DNA of 64,000 bases from Hypholoma sublateritium FD-334 SS-4 (lineage: Eukaryota > Basidiomycota > Agaricomycetes > Agaricales > Strophariaceae): contig KN817533.1 of the NCBI GenBank assembly GCA_000827495.1, forward strand, positions 124,001 through 188,000, in the 5' to 3' direction. A model generated the notes under the pieces. The model saw nothing but the letters and a program-made list of their open reading frames with translations, had not been told where the DNA came from and did not search any database. Within the stretch, counting starts at the first letter, position 1, and each line of letters begins with the position of its first letter. Shown here in pieces: positions 47,517-58,348 of this stretch. The position numbers were made by a program, and so were the translations under genes.

Positions 47517-50500
47517 ATGACATCGACGCAAGGCAAGACGCCGGTGCACTCGCACCCACTTTCCCCTGAAGAATCGCCCCCACGCAGCCGGCGCAACCGC
47601 GGCACTGAGGCAGGCGCACGACCAGCGACAAACTACTTCACTTTGAAGGCACAACTAGAGCAAGGGACAACGGATCCGTCGAGCTGGGATGGCCCCTCCC
47701 GCAGCTACGAGAAGCGACGGGCTATCGAGGTGTCCGGCGCAGGCCCGTCGGCGACGGCGACGGCGACGGCACTGTGGGAGAAGCCCGCCACTACCCGCAC
47801 GTCGCCCTTGTTCATCGTGGGTTCGCCGCACGACCGCATCATGCCACACGTTCGCGTCACGGCCGACGCAGATGGTGACGACGCAGAGTCGGCCCTGTCG
47901 AACCAAATTCTGACCACTCAATGGCACACCTATTCCGACGAGGCGATCCAGGCGACGATCGCGAAGCTCGGCACTGCAGACACGCCTGAAGGGCACCCAT
48001 ACCACACGACGCTGCGCGTACTATCATCCGCAGTATATAATTTGTCGCGTGTCAGGATCGAATTAGAGGAGGCCCGGAGGGTTCTGCGGGAGAAAGAGAT
48101 TGCGAAAAGGGCACGGGCCCAAGAATTGTTGAATGAGCTGATACCCTCGGAACAAGACATTGCAAGACGCGTTATACAATCTTTATTCACGAACGACGAT
48201 GAAGACGAGCACCAAGTTCAAAGAAAACAAAGCGTTCTTGTGCGTAATTTTCAGATGCATCGCGTGACGTGCTAACACCTATCCAGTCACTTGCAGAATC
48301 GCTCGCGGAAGCCGTAGCCGATGAAGTTCTCGTGTCGCGGAGTATTCCAGAGAAATCTCAGCCTCTAAGCCCGACACCCGAGGAGACATCTGGCATGTTG
48401 GAATCCTCCGCAGATATCGACGATCCGTCCAACGTCACGGTCTTGCCCATAGAAACTGACGTCCCTTTGGGCGATCAAACCATAGAGGATGAGCAACTAG
48501 GAGACGCAACTATAGTCCCGCAAAAACTACGCCAGGAGCGGCCTACCATTGGTGACTGGGTGGGCACGTGGTGGGGCAAAGGGAGGGGAGAGCGGGGCCC
48601 AAACGACAAAGACCCACCTGTTGCGGGACAGGTACCACCTATCCCGGTAAAACCTCCAAGCCGGCGGCGTACCGCAAAAAGTGTCTTTGGTAACCTTGGA
48701 ATATCGATCCTAAACCCGGTGCCTTCCTCGTCTACGAGCAAGCGCCGCCCCATCATCGTCGATGAAGCCACTCCTCCGTCAGACGCGATATCAATTAGGT
48801 CTGGAAGATCGGGCCATTCCACACATACCAATGGCGGATCGTTTGCCGTGTCAGTCGTATCCTCTCCTGCAATCCCGTCCTTTGCACCCTCGCCTGCCGC
48901 ACCTCTCATCTCGACTGTGTTCGACAATTTCCTCACATCATCGCAAGGCCTTTCCACGAAGGCCTCGTCGCTGAGCCCGAGCCAAGACCCGCCCATTGTG
49001 CTCAACCAGGGATCGACCTTGCGCGCCATTGCCAACGCGACGCGTGTTATGAGCTCGGATCCGAACAGCATCCTTTCGGACCACGACACCGGGCCGCTAA
49101 TCTCAAAGCTCGCCATGGAGCTCGTGAAAAATGCGCGCGACCAGGGCATCAGCTTCCATGAACGCCCCAAGGAGCGCAGGGACACGCGGATGGAATTGTC
49201 AGACTCGGCCGAGCGCGCCGGGGCGGTCGGGCACATGGCGGCGGCGACGGGGTCCGCAGATGCGGCGATGGCGCTCAATCGCACGCTGCTTGCGCAGAAC
49301 GAGGGGATCAAGAAGGCCAAGCCGAGCGGGGCACGAGCGGCGAGCATCATGCAGGTGACGCCGCAATTTGCATCGTCGCCGCTGTTTGGTTCGTTTATGT
49401 CCCAGCAGGCACGCAAGCCGTCTGTTATGAGCGACAGGAATGTCACAGGCGGCAGTGACCACACGTCGGCTGCACCTGCGGCGCGTGCAAATGCCATCAA
49501 TTCATCTTCGGCCAATGCGACGTCGCTCAGTCGCAAACCGCTCTCTGTTCCCTTGGAATCGATTATACCGGCGACGGCGAAGCCTCCCACACATTACCTT
49601 TCGCGGACATATACACCACTTACGTCTCGCGACTTCCGGTTCACTATACCCCTGCCGCAGTCGGCCTCGAAATACACGATCTATCACGACGACAAGAACC
49701 AACGGCCGCTGACGGACCGCTATGGATTCATGTATGATGTGTCGCAGTACGACGTCCTCCTGCTTATACGCGCGAAAGAATGCGGAAGCAGCGCTCCTGC
49801 ATGCTTGACTGGCGTCAAGATTGCCGACCGCGAGGAGAACAACAGCTGGCCGGACGACGACGACGACGAAGCGAATATGCGTGTTAAGATCGCAATCGTG
49901 AAGGAAAGCTGTCCGTGTAGCGGCGAGCTGGACGTTCCGGTACAAGGTCAAAGCGACACGGCGTCAGCGGGCGGCGTCGACTCCAACTCCATCGACACAA
50001 AGAGTCGTTCATCATCCAAGAGCCGCAAGACCCGCCACCGCGCGTCGATTGCGACCTCTGGTATCGTCTCGTTAGGAAGCATTGCGCCTGCGTCGATCCT
50101 CTCCGTCAACGCCGACACCCCCCGCCACGCGTGCGCAAACACCGTGCGGCGGCTGCTCGATCAGCTGACAGAGATTCACGACGCACAGCAGGCGGCACAG
50201 CGCCGTGAGTGGGACGCGTTCGTCAAGCAGCGCAGCCGCGTGCGGCCGCTCAAGGGGGGTGGCGCGGCGCCAACGGCGGGAGGGGGCAGCGGCGCGGCGG
50301 CGATCCTCGGGCTAGGCACGGCGGGCGAGGATGACGAACTCGCGCACAGCGATGGGCTGATTGGGTTCGCTCAGCTCGGGCTGTCGACGAGCGGCGGCGA
50401 GAGGCGTGCGTTTGAGCGGCTCGTGCGCAGCGGGGTGCCGCTCGTGTACCGCGCGAAGGTGTGGCTCGAGTCGAGCGGCGCGCTGGAGATGCAAGAGCCG

Positions 50501-51405
50501 GGCGCGTTTCAGGACTTGCTCGCACAGAACGACGCGGGCGACGGCGTTGCGGGCGAGATCGAGAAGGACGTCGGGCGCACGATGCCGCTGAATATCTTCT
50601 TCGGGGGCGACGGCGCGGGCGTGGACAAGCTGCGGCGCGTGCTGCTTGCGTACAGCAGGTGTGTAGTTGTTTGCGCATAATTTGTGGTGTATGTACTGAT
50701 TACGGCGGGCTGCGGCAGGCGGAATCCGCGCGTGGGGTATTGCCAGGGAATGAACCTGATCACGTCGACGCTCCTGCTCGTGCACGCGGATGAGGAGGAG
50801 GCGTTCTGGATGCTCGCGGCGATCGTCGAGCGCATCCTCCCCGACGACTTCTTCTCGCCGTCGCTACTACCATCGCGCGCGTGCCCGCTCGTGCTGCTCG
50901 ACTTCGTGCAGGAGCTCGCGCCGAAGCTGCACGCGCACCTCACGGAGCTGGGCGTCGACCTCGCCGCGATCTGTTTCTCGTGGTTCCTCTCGCTGTTCAC
51001 GGACTGTCTGCCTGTCGAGGTGCGTTCTCGTTGTTTTGTATATATTTCCCGTGCGTTTGGCTGAGGGGCACTGCACAGACGCTGTTCAGGGTGTGGGACG
51101 TATTCCTCGTAGATGGACTCGATGTGCTGTTCCGTATCGCGCTTGGAATTCTGCGGAGTAACGAGGCGGAGTTGCTGCGCTGCGAGTCGATCCCAGCAGT
51201 GTACGTCGCGCTCGAGAACCTGCCGACGCGCATGTGGGAGGCAGACAAGCTCCTTCAGGTATGCTCTTCGTTCTGTTATGTGTACGTTTCACTGACTGGC
51301 TCCGTGTAGATCGAGGCGGACCTTAGAGGCGCGCTCGTGCACACGCAGATTGTGAGCCGGCGCAAGGCGCACGTCGCTGCGCTGCAGCAGCTCGTCGCAA
51401 ATTAG
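47517..51405 (+). CDS. TBC-domain Rab GTPase-activating protein
   Basis: TBC proteins accelerate GTP hydrolysis by Rab GTPases and so switch off membrane-trafficking steps. Five exons (47517-48239, 48287-50658, 50719-51019, 51079-51258, 51310-51405) give 1223 residues. The first ~900 are mostly disordered, Ser/Pro-rich, with a coiled stretch (VRIELEEARRVLREKEIAKR). The TBC domain starts near 50390 (FERLVRSGVPLVYRAKVWLE) and contains the arginine-finger motif region IEKDVGRTMPLN, the glutamine-finger motif NPRVGYCQGMNLI (across an intron), FFSPSLL, FSWFLSLFTDCLPVE and FRVWDVFLVDG. It ends with HVAALQQLVAN. Both catalytic fingers are present, so GAP activity is expected. The Rab target cannot be read from sequence. 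Confidence 0.93.
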
Positions 51406-51780
51406 ACATTAATTGGACATTGAAATAAGTATTAGATTTATTCTTTTTCTGGGCGGGGCATCGGCTGTATAGATAACTTTTTAATTACTCGTCGAGGCCG
51501 GAATGTACTGTAGTCTTTTATCAACCCTCTGTGGAAAGCCCCAGTGTCGCCGTCGGCGCGAGAGCGGCGATAAATGCGCTGTATGATAATTCGCGCGTTG
51601 CGATTCGCCGCGGGCGCGGGAGGTGTCAGTGGCAATCACGTGAATGAACCTAGAGCTTAGCCGGCCCCGGGATCGCAAGGGGCGGAGTTCGATATTGCCC
51701 TCCTCCTCGCCCGCCGTCTGCCTCGTCCCGTTGAATCCACATCCCATCGAACACACACAGCAGCCAGAAGCACCACCACC

Positions 51781-52698
51781 ATGATGTCCACACGCGCGCT
51801 CGGACTGGGCTCAGCCCTGCGCAAGGCGGCGTTCGCCCCCACCGGTACGTTTGTGCTCCTGCGGGGTCGCGCTCGGGTGGTCGCATGCTGAACGGTTTGT
51901 GCTGTGTGTTGTAGTGCGCAGCCAGCTGATGATGCGTAATGTCGTTGGGAAACGGTGAGTGCTCGATGATTCTCTCCGTCCTCGATGTATGTGCGTGTGT
52001 ACGTGCCCGCCTACACCCGAAGAGGCAGGCAGGTGGAAGCGTAGTGGATACCTGCAATGCGGGGGCGGGGCTGTAGAAATGAGAATAATTTCTGACGCCG
52101 TTTCCTTTTATCTGCGTGTCTCTATAGCTTCGTCCAAATCCAGTCGATGCCCGCGTCCGCGAGCGCCGACATCCTCAACGCCCAGCGCCTCAAGCGCCCG
52201 AACACACCCCACTTCACGATCTACCAGCCGCAGCTCACCTGGCTTGCGTCCATCGCGAACCGAGTGACCGGCGCTGGCCTCAGCGTCCGTGCGTAGCGTC
52301 TGCCACTCCCTACGCCTACCCCCCACCTCGCTGACCCCACGCATTGCGTTGCAGTCCTGTACGGCTTCTCGATCGCGTACCTCATCGCGCCGACGACGTT
52401 CGACAGCGCGACGGTCATCGAGGTCATCGCGGGCCTCCCCGAGGGCGTCAAGTACGCGGGCAAGGCGATCCTCGCCGCGCCGTTTGCGTTCCACTCGATT
52501 AACGGGCTGCGCCATCTCAGCTGGGACGTTACACGATGTAGGTCTGCGCTCGCGGGCGCTTTTTTCGTGGAGTGTATGCGAGTACTGATTGACTTGTGTT
52601 ACGCTGCAGTCCTTACCGTCAAGAGCGTTTACAGCACGGGCTACGCTGTGCTCGCGGCGAGTGCTGTGTCGACCATTGCGTTGGTGTTTATGAAGTAA
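51781..52698 (+). CDS. sdhC: Succinate dehydrogenase cytochrome b subunit (SdhC, yeast Sdh3)
   Basis: Membrane anchor of respiratory complex II in the mitochondrial inner membrane; it helps bind heme b and ubiquinone. Five exons (51781-51844, 51915-51954, 52128-52288, 52355-52537, 52610-52698) give 178 residues. A basic mitochondrial presequence (MMSTRALGLGSALRKAAF) is followed by the family signature RPNTPHFTIYQPQLTWLAS, then NRVTGAGLSVLLYGFSIAYL (first membrane helix), and the heme-ligand motif HSINGLRHLSWD near the second helix, then a third helix (GYAVLAASAVSTIALVFM). A second ATG directly follows the first. The product is in the same organelle as uL30m, its neighbour downstream. Confidence 0.95.
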
Positions 52699-53322
52699 AG
52701 TGTTCGGGGTTTTTCGCTGTAGATAAAAGTGCATGGTCCATATAATTCTAGTGTTACTTCTTGGACGTCATGAGGACCGTAAGGGATGTTTACCCAGTCT
52801 GTAGTGGTGGAGTGTGCGCTTACTTACTCGAAAGTGCGCTGAGTCTCATCGACCTCACGTGGATCGATGTGAAATTTAGATAGTACTCTTGTTCATGGGG
52901 GAAGTAACGTCTATTCGCACTTTGTGCGAATGTTTGTGCATGGCCGCGTCTACATGGTCTATGTGCAATGAGTATTACACTCTCCCTCAATTCAGTGCAG
53001 AAAATAAATCGCAAACATCCATTCGCACTTTGTGCGAACGTCTGTGTGTGCGTGCACGGTCCTCTATACGTTGATTATTACACACTCCCAGCCAATTCCT
53101 ATAATAAATAGAATAGCAATCGGATTCCGGCGATTCTTCGTTCTAAATTGCCACACCAAAGGTATTTGGAAGATAGAAACCAATGATATAGAGGCACAAG
53201 ACAGTGGGTTGCAGAAAGCGAAGCAGAGGTTCGTGCGCGTATTTTGGTACCACTCCTAAAAGTTCACAGAAAGGGTTAGTGTAAGAATGCCTTCTGCAAG
53301 AGGCGCGTACGCCTACCTCAGC
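52699..53322. other. Spacer between convergent sdhC and uL30m
   Basis: Shared 3' region of two convergent genes. It contains a tandem repeat (listed separately) and no recognisable coding frame. Confidence 0.5.
52905..53100 (+). repeat. Two-copy ~108-bp tandem repeat with internal palindrome
   Basis: TTCGCACTTTGTGCGAA, a perfect 7-bp-arm palindrome, occurs at 52914-52930 and 53022-53038. Each is followed by TGTNTGTG, a CTCTAYA-like block, then TATTACAC and CTCCC..CAATTC at matching distances, so whole units of about 108 bases are duplicated. Confidence 0.78.
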
Positions 53323-53775
53323 TCAAACACCCATAAATGCCCCGCGCCGCGTCCCAACGACCTTGTACCCCCGCGGCGCCGCGCGCGCCCGGCGCTGCTG
53401 ACCAGGCGTCATAACCGCATGCGTTGGCACATTCGAAACCTCCACAAGCTCCTTCACCCGCAGAATCTTGCCCGCAGCCTCGGGCCCATGCGCGTGGAAC
53501 ACCGTCTGGTGGCGCCGGTGGAAGCCTAGCGCGAGGAGTGTGCCCTGCACCTTCTTGCCCATCGAGATGCCCGAGCGGCGCAGGGTAATTTTGAAATGCG
53601 TATTTGGCGGCGGGCTTTGTAGTGTTGGCTCGGTGGGGGTGCTGGTTGGGGCGGCGGAGGTGGTCACTGTGGGCGCCGATGTGGATGTGGATGTGGATGC
53701 GGTTTTGAGGCAGCGGGTGGCTGCGCGGGGGGCGGCGGCGCGCAGGAGGGTCCGCGAGAGGGCGGTAGTGTTCAT
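53323..53775 (-). CDS. mrpl33: Mitochondrial large-subunit ribosomal protein uL30m (yeast Mrpl33)
   Basis: Component of the mitochondrial 54S ribosomal subunit. A single exon of 150 residues. The N-terminus (MNTTALSRTLLRAAAPRAAT) is a basic, Ala/Ser-rich presequence followed by a Thr/Ser/Pro-rich linker. The L30 domain starts at HFKITLRRSGISMGKKVQG and continues LLALGFHRRHQTVFH, GKILRVKELVEVSNV, which are typical of the bacterial-type L30 fold. It ends PRGYKVVGTRRGAFMGV. The start at 53775 faces the Maf gene, whose ATG is 237 bases away, suggesting a shared promoter. Confidence 0.93.
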   Translation of the reverse strand: MNTTALSRTLLRAAAPRAATRCLKTASTSTSTSAPTVTTSAAPTSTPTEPTLQSPPPNTHFKITLRRSGISMGKKVQGTLLALGFHRRHQTVFHAHGPEAAGKILRVKELVEVSNVPTHAVMTPGQQRRARAAPRGYKVVGTRRGAFMGV

Positions 53776-54012
53776 GGTTGCTGACCGGAGAGCCTTTGTG
53801 GCGCAGAAGTCGGGAGGGCGGAAGGAGAGAAATGGTATTTGGTCTTCTGTGCGATCCAAACATTGATTTCCTCCCGGCCCGGTGGACCAGTGGTCCCTCG
53901 CGTATCGAATCAGATCCGTCGCCGCAACCGTTGACACCTGCCCTCCATTAGCTACAGGCTCAATCTCCTTTATCGACCCCCTTCATTATTTTGCCACACC
54001 GAATTTCATACC

Positions 54013-55120
54013 ATGTCGAAACATATCCTACCCCACGCCCTCCGCGTTCCAGCTGTCGAAAAGCTCAAGGACAAACGTATCGTACTCGCATCCAACAGCC
54101 CTAGAAGAAAGGAAATTCTCCGCACTTTCGTGCGTCTTAGTTATGCCAAACCACGGAATTTGCTGATTGGGCTCACCGAACTATGCAACCCTTGCCCTAA
54201 AATGCCGATTTCCATCTTCATGACAGGGTTTCGCACCGGACGTTGTACCGTCTACATTCGAGGAGGACCTGGATATCAGTGAATTCGCAGAGCCGCATGA
54301 ATATCCCGTCGCTACTGCAACCCATAAAGCTGTTGAGGTATACGAAAGGCTAGTGGTACGCAACGACTTTTCAACATTGACACTTGTAATCAACACATCT
54401 ATTACGAAGGCTGAAACCCCAGACCAAGCTCCCGACCTTGTTATAGCAGGTTGTACAGTGGTTGACCTAATTTCCACCGACCATCTAACATGCTGGTGTT
54501 TATCATATAGCTGATACTGTGGTACTGACACATCCACAGCAAGTCATTAGCGACACCTCATACTCTCTGCTGCCGGTCGCAAATCAAGAATTGCTCGAGA
54601 AGCCTTCGTCCAAGGAGGATAATCTTCGCATGCTAATGGACATGAATGGTACTGTTTGCGAAGTTGTTACGGGAGTGGTGGTTGGTCAGTGAAATTCATC
54701 AATATAGTTGGTTGGTATACTAACTTGACGCGTCTTAGTATACCCAGTAATCTCGGCTCCGGGATACAAAATTCAGTACGTTGCGCCATATCTCATTCAG
54801 GTGGAATCGCTCATTCCCGTTTCTCAGGTCCATAGACGAACGCACCCTGGTTTACTTTGCAGATAACCCTAAACACGTAGTTGACGCATACGTGGAAAGC
54901 GGTGAAGGGATTGACCGAGCGGGCGGTTTCGCTATTCAAGTGCGACCCCATCTAACGTACCTTGTCGCCATTGCTTATTTATATTTTCTAGGGTCTTGGC
55001 GGACTTCTTGTCCGCAAGATTGAGGGCGATTACAATAACGTGGTGGGGTTTCCTGCTGCGTCTTTCTTCAAGCTCCTGGATCTTCTGGTTGAAGAGGATC
55101 CCGATTTCCTGGATGTCTGA
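54013..55120 (+). CDS. Maf-like nucleotide pyrophosphatase
   Basis: Maf/YhdE proteins hydrolyse dTTP, UTP or modified nucleotides to monophosphates, acting as house-cleaning enzymes and affecting division. Seven exons (54013-54129, 54227-54355, 54410-54449, 54511-54684, 54739-54775, 54828-54939, 54992-55120) give 245 residues. The signature RIVLASNSPRRKEILRTF lies at the N-terminus, followed by TFEEDLDISEFAEP, ATATHKAVEVYERLV, PDLVIAADTVV (joined across an intron, with the catalytic Asp), LLEKPSSKEDNLRMLMDMNG, EVVTGV, YVESGEGIDRAGGFAIQGLG and YNNVVGFPAASFFKLL. All key family blocks are intact, and the length is close to eukaryotic Maf proteins. Confidence 0.93.
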
Positions 55121-55885
55121 TAAATCACTTGAGATGGGCCCGCCGGGCATTTTTGTCGACTACAGTCAACCATATATAATTACATTGGTATGACCTATTT
55201 GTGACTTATTACAAGGGACAGTCAACGTGCTCACTATGCTTTTTTTTGAGATAGTTAAGTATTCCAATGGTACACTGCCGTGAAAATAATCGTGTTGGAT
55301 CAGTATATCTGCTTTTTGATCAAATTGATTGGAAACACTCCTTGGTATGTTTTTTATGAGACACAACATCGTGCCCTGGAATCAGCAAAAACTAAAGAAA
55401 GAAAGCGTATCAAAAGATTGAGATGATCTGGACTGGGCGAGATAAGTATCACTAAACTCATGAATACTTGAAACGCGGCAGTGATTTGTATTTTGGGATG
55501 ATATATCGACTGAGCAGGCATTCGCAAAATCCACCGTTCAGAATAATTGAGTACAAGCATGTGCGAGTTGCGAGCAAATGATTTACGTCGAATTAACTCG
55601 AGTCTTCTCGAGTTAATTCCAGCCAGTTTGCAAATCAGTCCGATAAGTCTAATTGTTTATGTAATTCCCACAGATGCTCTAAGCTATTGATGCCGACGCG
55701 ACGCGTCCAGCGCGTCAATTCCAACTTGACGATCTCCAGCTCGTTCCCTCACCAGTGCTCACTTCGGTCTGCGGCACGGCTCATTTTCAAGTATAAAGCG
55801 CCTTTAATTCAAATCAATTATCAGTTGTACCGTCTTCTGTCCAGAAGCGAGGAATAACTTAGTCAAAAACACCGTTCGAACGTCC
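55121..55885. promoter_or_regulatory. Spacer and HUS1 promoter with an ACGCGT box
   Basis: No gene is recognised in 55121-55885. It contains a perfect hairpin (55590-55619, listed separately) and, 180-185 bases before the HUS1 start, ACGCGT at 55701-55706 within GACGCGACGCGTCC. This is the MluI cell-cycle box core, as also seen before ku70. The regulatory reading is inference. Confidence 0.4.
55590..55619. repeat. Perfect 13-bp inverted repeat with 4-base loop
   Basis: GAATTAACTCGAG (55590-55602), TCTT, then its exact reverse complement (55607-55619). It could form a stable hairpin or serve as a dyad binding site. It lies 266 bases before the HUS1 start. Confidence 0.88.
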
Positions 55886-57066
55886 ATGCGATTTCGCGCA
55901 TCCATCGCCAACGTCTCAACCTTTTTTCGTCAGTAAGATCATGGGTGCTGCCTTGAAATCTCCTACAAGTTCTCTGTATATTTCTAGGCGTCGTTCAAGC
56001 CATCGAGAAGCTCCAGAAAAAATGCATCATCAAGTTCACCGAGACGAATATGCACATTATCTGCAACAACGAGGCCAATGAAGGCGGGGTCCAGGTCTGG
56101 TCGTGCGTGTACCCTGACTCCTCGTATTGCCTTTATGTTATGTCGAAGCCAACTTCTCGCGCTCATCTGCAGACAAATCAAAGTTGCTTCATTGTTCACT
56201 GACTATCGCATCCAATCGAACGCCAACAATGAAATCACAATGGAACTCACGTCCGAGGCGCTGCTCGGCGCTCTGCGATCCGCTACGCCCACGGTCGGGT
56301 CAGCATTCGATGTAGAAGAGATAATCATGAAGCTTGCCAAGAAGAACGATCAGGCTCTGCTCTCGTTTGAGATCCTTGGCCTCTCGCGCGTGGGCCACAA
56401 GATTCGCGTCGCACAGGACGTGAAAATCGAAGTCATGAAACCGGCAGATGTCGCGAAGCTGGCGGAGCCACTATGTCCTGAGCCCGATGTCTGTGCTTCG
56501 CTTTCTTATGCAAACACCAAGTTTCGAGGTCTGACATTGGCTTCGGAAATTGCAGCTGCACATCCTTCTTCCTGCGCTCCAGAAGCTGCGCATAATCGTT
56601 GAACGACTGCGGCCGATGTCCGACGTTCTCGCCGTACAGGCGAACAACAACAAGCGCCTAGTCATGGCAATCCGAAACGAAAGCGTGTCCGTCGAGACGG
56701 AGTGGAAGGACTGCCAGAATCCTAAAAGTACGTCTGCCGCTTTCCAGGATTCGTCGTATCTCACACGTTGCATACAGCCCAAGACCAAGCTGAAGACGAC
56801 GAGCCCGAAGATAAAGACAAAATGTACACTGTCTGCATCTCGACGCGTAGCTTCCTTAAATTTCTGAACAGCCATGTCGTGTCCACTACCACAATAGCTT
56901 GTGAGTGTACGGATGTGCTGTCCTTCAAATGACAATCGCTCACGATAGTGTAGGTCTATGTCAGCACCATTGCCTGATTCTCTACGTTTATATTGGAGAC
57001 GTAGCAGATGCGGGAGGAGTGCTCACGTTCTATATTCCTGCTATCATCGATGACGAAGGACGCTAG
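55886..57066 (+). CDS. hus1: Hus1 subunit of the 9-1-1 DNA-damage checkpoint clamp
   Basis: Hus1 forms with Rad9 and Rad1 a PCNA-like ring loaded at damaged DNA to activate ATR-family checkpoint kinases in the nucleus. Six exons (55886-55928, 55988-56102, 56173-56488, 56556-56727, 56778-56900, 56954-57066) give 293 residues, the usual size. The start MRFRASIANVSTFFRVVQAI is typical, followed by CIIKFTETNMHIICN, GGVQVWSQIKVASLFTDYRI, SNANNEITMEL, ALLGALRSA, EEIIMKLAKKNDQALLSFEI, then LHILLPALQKLRIIVERL, YTVCISTRSFLKFLNS and a C-terminal strand block (LILYVYIGDVADAGGVLTFY). Intron 1 uses a GTCAGT donor, which is needed to keep the frame. A broken copy lies at 29.5-30.2 kb. Confidence 0.92.
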
Positions 57067-57973
57067 GACAACCAGATTTTAGATTCTCCGTCAATTTCGT
57101 AGTATCCCCGGTGGTCCGCGTGGCTCAAATGGATCTTCAATATCGCCATCATCGTTTTACAGCGTTTGACCTCGTTTCACTCATCTTTGAATTACCGCGT
57201 CTCAATTTAGGGAATTTAATCTCAGTAACTTATTCTGAAATCGGCCATCCTGATACGTGAGTGGGATTTGGCAATAAAATAATAGCATTGCCCACAGAGT
57301 TGTGATATTATATTGGCCGCCTTGCGTCGTCGCTGGATATAACTCGGGTGCGTTTGTAACTGGCAAAAGTATTCTGAACATGTGAATACACTACCCGAAA
57401 AAATAGAGCTGATTTCCGATTTGATTTATAGTCCTAAGGTCCAGCTGTCTGCAGCTGTCGAGTATGTATCACACATGCGTTCCGGACATATCACGCCGTC
57501 AATCTGATTTCGGAGTCGAGTGAGAGACTCTAAGAGAGAGTCGGGGATATGGTTGGAAATCTTTGTTCAGGTGGTCAAATTGGGCATGATCGTAGGCTAT
57601 CGTGGGTCGCCAGGGGTCGAAAATTTTACGTCGAAGCCTGCCGAAGCACTGGCGAGTCTGATCATCTGAAAAGCTGACCTTCTATAGCCTTCCATAGGCT
57701 AGTAATGGCTCGCCGACGCTCGCTCCACGACCCGCGGAACACCTAGCCCTGGTCCGGGCCTTTTCTTACCAGACTACTGGGTATTCTGGCAACGTATAAG
57801 AAGGACAGCGTTCCATCGAAATTCTTCAAGCTGCGCTTCCACCCCACAAATCCAGACAACCATCGAACAGTGCCGGTCACTTGTACGTCGTTTTTCATTT
57901 TTGTCAACTATACGTAGTTGCTAAAGAACGAACGACCTTGTAGTCCATATCCTTCCACTCTACTTTCGTCAAA
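57067..57973. other. Spacer upstream of the small secreted peptide gene
   Basis: No coding frame recognised. GTATAAGAAGG near 57795, about 180 bases before the ATG, could be a TATA element for the secreted peptide gene. Otherwise nothing is seen. Confidence 0.4.
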
Positions 57974-58348
57974 ATGCAGATCAAATCCATCGTTCTCTCC
58001 GTTGCCGCGCTCGTGTCCGTTGTTTGTGCTTACCCGTGAGCCGATTTTTTTCATATCATTTCAGTACATTTGTTCTAACGTATTGCTTTTTTCTTTCCTC
58101 TAGTGCATCGTATGACGATGCCGCCGAGAACTTATTGTAAGTGTTGTCCGTTTGTGATTGCATTTTATCGTGGATACTGACTGTTTTCCTCCAGCCGTCG
58201 CACTGGTACTCTCCACTGTGTGAATCACAACTATAACATTGTCTGCGCAACGACCCATGAATGTGTCGGCGGAGTTGTTACACACATCCCAGGGACCTAC
58301 ACGGGAAATTCTTGGTGCACAGATGGACGTCGGTGCAAGTGCATTTAA
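57974..58348 (+). CDS. Small secreted six-cysteine peptide precursor (defensin-like candidate)
   Basis: Three exons (57974-58035, 58104-58136, 58195-58348) with clean GT-AG introns give 82 residues. A hydrophobic signal peptide (MQIKSIVLSVAALVSVVCA) is followed by a short acidic propeptide (ASYDDAAENLF) ending in a dibasic RR, a likely Kex2 cleavage site. The predicted mature peptide is 48 residues and starts TGTLHC. It has six cysteines with spacing C-x8-C-x5-C-x17-C-x5-C-x-C and ends CKCI. The prepro layout and the final C-x-C recall fungal defensins, but the x5 spacing between cysteines 2 and 3 does not fit the classical x3 of the cysteine-stabilised alpha-beta fold, so the fold is open. 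It could be an antimicrobial, an effector or a developmental secreted peptide. Confidence 0.82.

Noticed and set aside
48475..49590. Reverse-strand open frame of 371 codons inside the TBC gene
   Set aside because: It lies wholly opposite the disordered part of the TBC protein and has no recognisable domain.
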